From an uncultured Desulfobulbus sp. (GTDB taxonomy: Bacteria; Desulfobacterota; Desulfobulbia; Desulfobulbales; Desulfobulbaceae): a DNA stretch of 5,219 nucleotides. Shown here in pieces: positions 1 to 5,219 of this stretch. A program made the position numbers and the translations under genes. Where the stretch lies: positions 1-5,219 of the forward strand of contig CAMNHX010000145.1 of NCBI GenBank assembly GCA_946539945.1. Direction: 5' to 3'. Each line of letters starts with the position of its first letter. Positions within the stretch are counted from its first letter, which is position 1. The notes below the pieces were generated by a model. That model was not told where the DNA came from and did not search any database. It worked only from the letters and a program-made list of their open reading frames with translations.

Positions 1-1316
1 TGAAAGAAGAGGCGGTACAGGGCCTTGGGGCGCGTCTGCATGATGCCTTCCATGAGCTTGACCAGGAGCATGACCAGCCAGGCAGGCAGACGGCGCGAGG
101 CCAGAATCTGATGCCGGAAATCCCATTTGCGCTGGTCAGGAAGGAGAATCTCGCGCTCTTTCACTGTCTCGTAATAGGGTGTCCAGCGCAACGGGGTGGC
201 ATACACGAACTGGATCTGATCCGGATCGTAGCGCAACAGGTTCTTCAGGGTGTGATAAAAATCCCGGATACTTTCGTCGCCGAAGCCTACCGCATAGGTG
301 GCCATGGAGATGATGCCGTGTCGCCGCAAGAGGCGGATGGCTTCCTGGTCCTTGTCCATACTGCTGTGCTTTTTGATGGAGCGCAAGACTGTTTCGTTGT
401 AGCCCTCTATGCCCAGAAGGAAGCGCTCAAAACCTGCCTTCTTGTAGAGGTGCAGAAAGTCAGCGTCGCGCACAATGTGGTCGGCGCGGATGGACCCGAC
501 CAAAATCAGGTTCAGGTCCTGGGCGATGAGCGCCTCCAGAAAGGCTCGCCAGACAGCCTGATCATCAGCCGGGCTTTCATCGGCAAAGTTGACGACCCGG
601 ATACCGAAGTTCCGGCGCAGCATGGCGAGTTCCTCTGCCGCTCTCTGTGGGTCTCTATGCCGCCAGGTGCGCCAGAACAGACGCTGACCGCAGTAGGTGC
701 AGGCATGGGAGCAGCCTCGTGAGAACTGGTAGAGTACAGCCGGGAAATGCCCCCAGTAGGTGTACCTGTGGCCTGCCATCAGCTCCCAGCCAACCCGGTA
801 AGCGTCCAGATCTGCAATCGGTTCCGCTGGGGCGTTGCAGACTGGTGTCCCTGCCTTTCTCCAGGCAATGCCGGGCAGGCGGTCCAAGGACATGCCTCTT
901 TCCAGAGCCTGCACCAACCGCAGGGTTGTTTCTTCCCCCTCACCGCAAACAATGCAGTCGTACTGTGGCTGTTGGCGCAGAATCGCTTGCCAGTGGAAGC
1001 TGGGATGCACGCCCCCCAAAATGATTTGCATTTTCGGGCATTGCGCCCGTACCAGTCGGGACAGTGCATCAATCACGGGTTGCGCCGAGGTGGACCCTGA
1101 ATGGCCGAGCAAGAGCAGGTCTGGCTGTGCCGCGCAAATCCGCTCCGCCAGCGTGGCATTTGGAGTGTTGTGCAAATCCCCGTCAAGCAAGCGGACTTCA
1201 TGCCCCGCATCAATGAGGGGTCCCCCCACTGCCAGCAGGCCCAAAGGCGGCAGATGTTCACCTGCCAGGCGGCTGCCAATGGCAGGATGGGCAACGTTGA
1301 CCAGAAAGGCTTTCAT
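1..1316 (-). CDS. BchE/P-methylase-like B12-binding radical SAM protein (3' end cut by window edge)
   Basis: The visible 438 residues show the two-domain layout of cobalamin-dependent radical SAM enzymes. Residues 1-150 form a B12-binding Rossmann-like domain: an MKAFLVNV first strand, LPPLGLLAVGG at 22-32, LGGVHPSF at 100-107 and GEGEET at 125-130. It lacks the DxHxxG cobalamin-ligand motif, as many members of this class do. Residues 195-400 are the radical SAM barrel, with the [4Fe-4S]/SAM motif CSHACTYC (Cys202, Cys206, Cys209). The stretch after the cysteines (LFWRTWRHRDP, then NFADESP) closely matches my memory of BchE, the oxygen-independent Mg-protoporphyrin monomethyl ester cyclase. 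The family is usually about 480-570 residues, so a modest C-terminal piece is missing. The ATG at 1316 is chosen because it places the first beta strand correctly; no good ribosome binding site precedes it, so translation may be coupled to the gene 12 bases upstream. Enzyme class is secure. The substrate is unknown, and a role in chlorophyll synthesis is not supported by the context. Confidence 0.9.
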   Translation of the reverse strand, partial: MKAFLVNVAHPAIGSRLAGEHLPPLGLLAVGGPLIDAGHEVRLLDGDLHNTPNATLAERICAAQPDLLLLGHSGSTSAQPVIDALSRLVRAQCPKMQIILGGVHPSFHWQAILRQQPQYDCIVCGEGEETTLRLVQALERGMSLDRLPGIAWRKAGTPVCNAPAEPIADLDAYRVGWELMAGHRYTYWGHFPAVLYQFSRGCSHACTYCGQRLFWRTWRHRDPQRAAEELAMLRRNFGIRVVNFADESPADDQAVWRAFLEALIAQDLNLILVGSIRADHIVRDADFLHLYKKAGFERFLLGIEGYNETVLRSIKKHSSMDKDQEAIRLLRRHGIISMATYAVGFGDESIRDFYHTLKNLLRYDPDQIQFVYATPLRWTPYYETVKEREILLPDQRKWDFRHQILASRRLPAWLVMLLVKLMEGIMQTRPKALYRLFF

Positions 1317-1328
1317 GATGCGGCAGAC

Positions 1329-1589
1329 TCAAGCGCAGACCTCAAGCTGGAACACGTTGAGCGTGTCCACATCCGGGCAGGCAAAGACCGCACGACCTGC
1401 GGGCTGTCCCGGAATGCTGCCGCCGTAGCGCAGAATGTCCGCATACACAAAGGCCACGTGCATGGCCATGGGGCAGAGTCTGCCGCGTTCCGTGTCAAAG
1501 TCCCAGGAATCGCCCACTTTGTGGCCATGATGACAGGGCGCAGTGCCCCTGCGTTCAACAAGCGTGATTCTGATTTTGGGCCGTTTCAC
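1329..1589 (-). CDS. Small cysteine/histidine-rich protein, TIGR04076 family-like
   Basis: This 86-residue protein starts with GTG, supported by a strong GGGAGGA ribosome binding site four to five bases upstream. It has the spaced features I recall for the TIGR04076 family: a basic first strand (KRPKIRITLV), a Cys-His-His-x-x-His cluster around 19-23 with GHKVGD, LCPMAMH at 38-44, YGG at 55-57, and a CPD motif at 71-73 followed by a strand NVFQLEV. The three conserved cysteines (19, 39, 71) and the nearby histidines suggest metal or cluster binding, or a compact redox-active fold; that is inference. There is no signal peptide or membrane segment, so it is probably cytoplasmic. It lies 31 bases after the membrane-protein gene and 12 bases before the radical SAM gene, in the same reading frame as the latter. 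The function of the family is not established. The coding call is strong; the family name is from memory of its motif pattern. Confidence 0.78.
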   Translation of the reverse strand: MKRPKIRITLVERRGTAPCHHGHKVGDSWDFDTERGRLCPMAMHVAFVYADILRYGGSIPGQPAGRAVFACPDVDTLNVFQLEVCA

Positions 1590-1592
1590 TGT

Positions 1593-1599
1593 TCCTCCC
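1593..1599 (-). promoter_or_regulatory. Ribosome binding site for the TIGR04076-like gene
   Basis: The minus strand reads GGGAGGA shortly before the GTG at 1589, a near-perfect Shine-Dalgarno match with a short spacer. It decides in favour of the GTG start, since no ATG in this frame gives a full-length product. Confidence 0.7.
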
Positions 1600-1620
1600 G
1601 ATACATGCCTGCCGCGATCC

Positions 1621-3330
1621 TCACGGTTCCAGCGTACACATCAGGGTTCCCTGGGCCTCACCGTCCGCAACGGTCAGGACAAAGCGGCTGGTTCCGGCGC
1701 TCCCCAAGGTGGCCATAAAGGGCAAGGCCACCTGTTGGACAAAGAGCTTTTGCTGTTCAGTCAGAATGGCCACATCCCGCTCATTTTTTGCGTCTGCCAG
1801 ATAGCGCAGGAGCCAGGAGCTTGAGTCCGCAACCTGTCGGCTGTTCAGGTGCAGAAAAACCGAAGCCTCTGTCGGCTTCTTGCGCTTGGTCTGGGTCTGG
1901 AGAACGTTCCGGTCTTCACCGCCCAGTCGGAAGCGGTTTTCCATGGTTTGCAGCATGTACAGGTTATCGGCCAGCACAAAGTGACGGCCTATGTCCGCCA
2001 GCGCAGGCTGGACTACACCACCTGCCATGCCAATAGCCGTGGCCTCTGTGCCGTTCTCCAGTCTGACCGTGCGACGGGGAAAGTTCTTGAACCGCTGCTC
2101 CAGCATGGCGCGCACGGAAACGTCCCGGTATCTGCCAGACGGGGCTTTCCGGCAGAGGTACAGGGAGAACAGCGGCTTGAGCTGGCCGTTCTGGTTACGC
2201 TCTCCCCGGACAACCAGCCCCAGTTCCGGTTCAAAGATGCGGTAAAAGGTCTCCTTGGTAAAGGAAAAGTTTTCCAGAAACTTGCCAGCTGCAGCCAGAA
2301 GCGGCGCACCCAGTTCTGTGGACCTGATCGCCTGACCAGCGGACGCCGCTACAGCAGGTGTAAACCAGTTGGTCCAGAAGTGCAGCAGGGTAGCAGTATC
2401 CTGCGAGGCTGCAACCGGCGGTTGGGCAGGCGGGGCTAGCGCGTGGGCTGCCATCCACCTGTTCAGGACGCGAGGCTCAAAGCGCAGGGCCAGACGAAAT
2501 CCGTGTTCGCGGCCTTGTACGCAGTGTGCCACAATCGCCTGCCTTGGCCGCAGCCCCTGCCACAGGGGGGCCAGGGCTGCTCCCCAGACCGGTTGAGTGC
2601 GCAGGCCCTCCAGGTTGAGGTAACAGAAAAATTCACCTGTCTGTTCAGGCAGAAGCCGATACCGGGCCAGCCAGTTCTTGCCGCCGTGCGCTGCCTGCGT
2701 GCCGCCCAGCATACGGGTCACACTCTGCTCTATGCAACGGGCAAGCGGTTCTGGCGCAAAGGACAAAAGGGTCAGACCGTGCACTGTACACACGTGTATC
2801 TGATCGCCCTCTGGCAGACGGTGCTTCCTGATGGTCACGCCCAGATACACCTCCTGGCTCACCCCGGTTCCGCCAGAGTCAGGAAGAAAGGACTCCAGGT
2901 CTGCGGCACTGTCCTGCACAATAAAGATGAGACTGGCGCGCAGGGCTTCTTCCAGCGAGTCCTGCGCAGAACGGCTGGGGATCAGGGCCAGCATGGCCTG
3001 ACTGTCCAGAAGCTGTGGGGCCAGAGGCAGGGATTGCACGGAGCGCAACAGGGCAAGACGTCGGGAAAACTGCTGCACCTGATCCTCTTGCACACCCAAG
3101 CGCTTCAGGGTATCGGGAAAGTCCCTGCGCAGGACCTGACGGGCTAGAGGACTGTCTGCCACCTGTCCGGCAAAGTGGGAAAAGTTGTTCCAGTGCAGCA
3201 AGAGCAGAGTGTCAGATGGAAGCAGATCATCCGGCGAGAGTTTGGTTTCCAAGTCTCTGGACAGCCACCAGACCGCAGGCAGGGTCAAGAGCAGAAAGCA
3301 CAGGCAGAGCAGGCGCTGACGCAGATTCAT
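1621..3330 (-). CDS. Membrane-anchored DUF3352-like protein of unknown function
   Basis: A 569-residue protein counted from the ATG at 3330. That start is preferred over the GTG at 3339 because AAGGTGAG precedes the ATG at suitable distance and actually covers the GTG. Residues 1-7 are basic (MNLRQRL) and 8-23 form one hydrophobic segment without a clear signal-peptidase site or lipobox, so the likely topology is a signal anchor with the rest in the periplasm. The mature part has the look of DUF3352 proteins: PSDTLLLLHW with a following ADSPLARQ (38-64), and a similar QDTATLLHFW (309-318) starting what seems to be a second copy. Each half ends with a strand-rich segment (FFCYLNLEGL near 234-243; VFLHLNSRQV at 491-500). 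No catalytic motif is visible. The region 296-311 is Ala/Pro rich and may be a linker. It starts 11 bases after comM and ends 31 bases before the next gene, so it is co-transcribed. A role at the envelope is plausible, but I cannot name a function. Confidence 0.85.
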   Translation of the reverse strand: MNLRQRLLCLCFLLLTLPAVWWLSRDLETKLSPDDLLPSDTLLLLHWNNFSHFAGQVADSPLARQVLRRDFPDTLKRLGVQEDQVQQFSRRLALLRSVQSLPLAPQLLDSQAMLALIPSRSAQDSLEEALRASLIFIVQDSAADLESFLPDSGGTGVSQEVYLGVTIRKHRLPEGDQIHVCTVHGLTLLSFAPEPLARCIEQSVTRMLGGTQAAHGGKNWLARYRLLPEQTGEFFCYLNLEGLRTQPVWGAALAPLWQGLRPRQAIVAHCVQGREHGFRLALRFEPRVLNRWMAAHALAPPAQPPVAASQDTATLLHFWTNWFTPAVAASAGQAIRSTELGAPLLAAAGKFLENFSFTKETFYRIFEPELGLVVRGERNQNGQLKPLFSLYLCRKAPSGRYRDVSVRAMLEQRFKNFPRRTVRLENGTEATAIGMAGGVVQPALADIGRHFVLADNLYMLQTMENRFRLGGEDRNVLQTQTKRKKPTEASVFLHLNSRQVADSSSWLLRYLADAKNERDVAILTEQQKLFVQQVALPFMATLGSAGTSRFVLTVADGEAQGTLMCTLEP

Positions 3331-3334
3331 GTTT

Positions 3335-3342
3335 CTCACCTT
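3335..3342 (-). promoter_or_regulatory. Ribosome binding site deciding the start of the DUF3352-like gene
   Basis: The minus strand reads AAGGTGAG, beginning in the last base of the comM stop codon and ending four bases before the ATG at 3330. The GTG inside it, at 3339, is in frame but has no ribosome binding site of its own. The ATG is therefore the likelier start, making the protein three residues shorter than the longest reading. Confidence 0.6.
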
Positions 3343-4880
3343 CAGGGGCCTGAACCAGCCAGGGCCAGACGACGATACTGCACAGCCTCGGCCACATGCG
3401 ACTCCCGAAGACTTGGGGCAGCCTCCAGATCAGCAATGGTGCGGGCGATCTTCACAATCCGGTGAAAGGCCCGGGCCGAAAGCCCCAGACGGCTCACCGC
3501 CTGCCGCAGGAGTGCGTGCGAGGCCGCGTCCAAGGTGCAGTACTGACGCACTTCCCGTGCGCCCATCTGGGCGTTGCAGTAGAGATTGGCTTCCTTGCGG
3601 AAGCGCTCGGCCTGAAGCAGACGTGCCGCCTGGACCCGGGCGCGGATACTCGCCGAAGGCTCGCCTGCGGGCCGGTTCAACAGTTCCTGAACCGGCACGG
3701 GTGGGGCTTCAATATGCAGATCAATGCGATCCAGAAGAGGGCCGGAAAGGCGACTCCGGTAGCGTTGCACAGCCTGGGGCGGACAGGTGCAGGGCCGGGC
3801 CGGATCGCCCAGATAGCCGCAGGGACAGGGATTCATGGCAGCAACCAGCATGAAGCGCGCCGGAAAGCGCAGGGAGGAGGCGGCCCGGGCAATGGTGACT
3901 GCGCCGTCTTCCAGCGGCTGGCGCAGGACTTCCAGAACCTGCTTTCTGAACTCCGGCAACTCGTCCAGAAAGAGTACGCCGTTATGCGCCAAAGAGACTT
4001 CTCCGGGGCGGGGCACGCGCCCCCCGCCGATCAGGCCCGCATCCGAAACCGTGTGGTGCGGCGAGCGAAAGGGGCGCACTGTAATCAGGGGCGATTCTGC
4101 GGGCAGCAGCCCGGCGCAGGAGTAGATCCGGCTGGTTTCATAGGCTTCTTCCAGGGTCAGGGCAGGCAGGATGGAGGGAAGACGCCGGGCCATCATGGTC
4201 TTGCCCGCGCCCGGCACGCCGCAGACCAAAAGGTTGTGGCCACCTGCTGCCGCGATCTCAAAAGCCCGCTTGACTGCCTCCTGACCGTGAACCTCGGAAA
4301 AATCGGGTTCTGCCTGACGCTGTTCAGAAAAGACCGCCCGAATATCTGTGCGTTCCGGGGCAAGCTGGATTTGTCCTGCCAGAAAGTCCACAGCCTCTTG
4401 CAAGCGCCTGACGCCAAAGGCATGCACACCGTCCACCAAAGAGGCTTCCCGGACGTTTTCTGCAGGCGTCAGCACCTGCCTGCACCCGAAATCCCGCGCA
4501 GCCAGGGTCATAGGCAGTACGCCGGGCACGGGCCGGAGTTCGCCATCCAGAGACAGTTCCCCGCAGATCATGATCCCGGCAAGTGCGCCTTCATCCAATG
4601 CGCCTGCAGCTGCCAGAATGCCCAGGGCCATGGGCAGATCGTAACCAGTGCCTTCCTTGCGTACTGCGGCGGGCGCCAGATTCACGGTGATGCGTCCGAG
4701 GGGAAAGCTGTAACCAGAGTTCTTGATCGCGGCCCGCACGCGGTCCTTGGCCTCGCGCACTGCGCCTTCAGCCAGACCCACAGTGGCAAAGGAGGGCAGG
4801 CCCTGGGCCAGATCAACCTCCACCTGAACCATGCGGGCATCCACACCTGCCAGAGTGGCGCTCAAAACTTTGGCCAGCAT
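3342..4880 (-). CDS. comM: ComM/YifB family AAA+ ATPase (Mg-chelatase-like)
   Basis: A complete 512-residue protein, the normal length for the family. Known work on Vibrio cholerae ComM shows a hexameric helicase that drives branch migration during integration of transforming DNA; family members also occur in species not known to be competent. Residues 1-165 are the Lon-like N-terminal domain (GLPSFATVGLAEGAVREAKD, then ITVNLAPA and GYDLPMALG, then CGELSLDGELRPVPG). Residues 195-395 are the AAA+ core: HGQEAVKRAFEIAAAGGHNL, Walker A GVPGAGKT (221-228), SPHHTVSDAGLIGGG, Walker B GVLFLDELPEF (301-311), and a sensor asparagine in AAMNPCPCGY. The CPC...CTC cysteines (352, 354, 364, 366) are a family hallmark and may bind metal. 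The arginine in LLDRIDLH (385) is the expected finger region. Residues 400-507 are the Mg_chelatase_C domain. The ATG at 4880 follows AGGAGG with a four-base spacer. The start overlaps the trmN6-like gene by 19 bases. No key residue is missing. It is not a magnesium chelatase despite common annotation. Confidence 0.96.
   Translation of the reverse strand: MLAKVLSATLAGVDARMVQVEVDLAQGLPSFATVGLAEGAVREAKDRVRAAIKNSGYSFPLGRITVNLAPAAVRKEGTGYDLPMALGILAAAGALDEGALAGIMICGELSLDGELRPVPGVLPMTLAARDFGCRQVLTPAENVREASLVDGVHAFGVRRLQEAVDFLAGQIQLAPERTDIRAVFSEQRQAEPDFSEVHGQEAVKRAFEIAAAGGHNLLVCGVPGAGKTMMARRLPSILPALTLEEAYETSRIYSCAGLLPAESPLITVRPFRSPHHTVSDAGLIGGGRVPRPGEVSLAHNGVLFLDELPEFRKQVLEVLRQPLEDGAVTIARAASSLRFPARFMLVAAMNPCPCGYLGDPARPCTCPPQAVQRYRSRLSGPLLDRIDLHIEAPPVPVQELLNRPAGEPSASIRARVQAARLLQAERFRKEANLYCNAQMGAREVRQYCTLDAASHALLRQAVSRLGLSARAFHRIVKIARTIADLEAAPSLRESHVAEAVQYRRLALAGSGP
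3671..3696 (-). repeat. Perfect 9-bp inverted repeat inside comM
   Basis: GCCGGTTCA at 3671-3679 and TGAACCGGC at 3688-3696 are exact reverse complements around an 8-base loop. In the comM message this forms a GC-rich stem-loop in the codons for PVQELLNR, between the AAA+ core and the C-terminal domain. There is no U-tract after it, so it is not an intrinsic terminator. It may be chance within coding sequence. Confidence 0.6.
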
Positions 4881-5218
4881 GGGGCCTCCTGATACAGGCG
4901 TTGCATGGCCGGACTGTATGCGCCGCCTGGTCCGGTGTGCAGGTACAGGGGTGGCAGCACGATGCAGGCGTCACCGCCGTTTTTTATGGATTCCACCAGG
5001 ACCAGTGCGGCGCGGTCTGCTTCGGGATAGCTGTAGGCCATCTGCACCCGCTTGGGCGCAAGCCGGGCAGCCATGAGCCGCTGCTGCAAGCGGGCCTGAC
5101 TGGAGGCAGGAAAGATGAAGACCGCCTTGCTCCGGGTTTTGAGGGCAAAGGCAGCGGCACGGACAAAGTCATCCAGTGTGGCAGCCAGATCGTGGCGGGC
5201 GGCGGCAGCCTGTGCGTC
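4862..5218 (-). CDS. TrmN6-type tRNA1(Val) adenine-N6 methyltransferase, C-terminal part (5' end outside window)
   Basis: Only the last 118 residues are visible; the gene enters from the right edge and base 5219 is the third base of a codon. The product resembles the end of TrmN6/YfiC, the SAM-dependent enzyme that methylates N6 of adenosine 37 in tRNA1(Val). Recognisable parts are ARHDLAATLDDFVRAAAFAL (7-26, the helix after the catalytic NPPY region, which lies outside), a strand AVFIFPASS, then LMAARLAPKRVQMAYSYP and AALVLVESIKNGG (residues 48-82), and the tail IVLPPLYLHTGPGGAYSPAM, where family members usually have a similar LPPL.L...G.YTPE segment. The SAM-binding and catalytic motifs cannot be inspected. 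A general RsmC/HemK-like methylase is the alternative, but the tail pattern favours TrmN6. Its stop codon lies inside comM, which suggests translational coupling. Confidence 0.85.
   Translation of the reverse strand, partial: DAQAAAARHDLAATLDDFVRAAAFALKTRSKAVFIFPASSQARLQQRLMAARLAPKRVQMAYSYPEADRAALVLVESIKNGGDACIVLPPLYLHTGPGGAYSPAMQRLYQEAPCWPKF
4885..4890 (-). promoter_or_regulatory. Ribosome binding site for comM
   Basis: The minus strand reads AGGAGG followed by CCCC and the ATG at 4880. It is a consensus Shine-Dalgarno sequence placed inside the last codons of the upstream methylase gene, and it fixes the comM start. Confidence 0.7.
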
Positions 5219-5219
5219 T

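Noticed and set aside
111..722. A 203-codon open reading frame on the plus strand opposite the radical SAM gene.
   Set aside because: The minus-strand frame through the same bases encodes the conserved radical SAM motif and barrel; the plus-strand product resembles nothing I know.
1329..1331. The TGA between the small protein and the radical SAM gene as a selenocysteine codon.
   Set aside because: The small protein ends naturally after its last conserved strand, the next gene has its own ATG and a proper N-terminal beta strand, and no selenocysteine insertion hairpin was recognised after the TGA.
1590..1620. A terminator or promoter in the 31-base gap before the small-protein gene.
   Set aside because: No hairpin with a U-tract and no -35/-10 pair fits in the gap; it contains only a ribosome binding site.
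1..4880. A bacteriochlorophyll gene cluster, suggested by a BchE-like gene near a 'Mg-chelatase' gene.
   Set aside because: The ATPase has the full ComM/YifB architecture (Lon-like N-terminal domain, CPC...CTC cysteines, Mg_chelatase_C), unlike BchI or BchD, and no other pigment gene is present.
3396..4892. A long open reading frame of nearly 500 codons on the plus strand, opposite comM.
   Set aside because: It is the antisense shadow of comM, produced by codon bias in a GC-rich gene. Its translation has no recognisable domain, while the minus-strand frame matches a conserved family over its whole length.

Overview
The window carries five protein genes, all on the minus strand. Read in transcription order (right to left) they are: the 3' end of a TrmN6-type tRNA methyltransferase gene; comM; a membrane-anchored DUF3352-like protein; a small TIGR04076-type cysteine-rich protein; and a cobalamin-dependent radical SAM enzyme of the BchE/P-methylase type, cut by the left edge. 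Spacings are a 19-base overlap, then gaps of 11, 31 and 12 bases. There is no gene-free stretch over 50 bases and no visible terminator or internal promoter, so the whole window is probably the middle of one operon whose promoter lies to the right, outside it.

The base composition is moderately GC-rich with strong CTG, CAG and GCC codon use. The gene types resemble those I associate with sulfate-reducing Desulfovibrionaceae (Desulfovibrio, Bilophila and relatives). This is an impression from gene style, not from a marker gene, and should be treated as tentative. I see no tRNA, rRNA, mobile element, CRISPR array or attachment site.

Region by region: 4862-5218 is the C-terminal part of the SAM-dependent tRNA adenine methylase. 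3342-4880 is a complete ComM/YifB AAA+ ATPase, a family linked to branch migration during natural transformation and often mislabelled as Mg-chelatase. 1621-3330 is an uncharacterised protein with an N-terminal membrane anchor and two apparent copies of a DUF3352-like unit. 1329-1589 and 1-1316 form a tight pair, a small Cys/His-rich protein followed by a B12-binding radical SAM enzyme that resembles the anaerobic Mg-protoporphyrin cyclase BchE.

The first two genes are housekeeping or DNA-uptake functions and do not obviously share a pathway with the last two. The most interesting part is the TIGR04076/BchE-like pair. It is a candidate two-gene unit in which the small protein may serve an oxygen-sensitive cobalamin/[4Fe-4S] enzyme of unknown substrate. 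The vicinity of a 'Mg-chelatase-like' comM and a BchE-like gene should not be read as bacteriochlorophyll synthesis.
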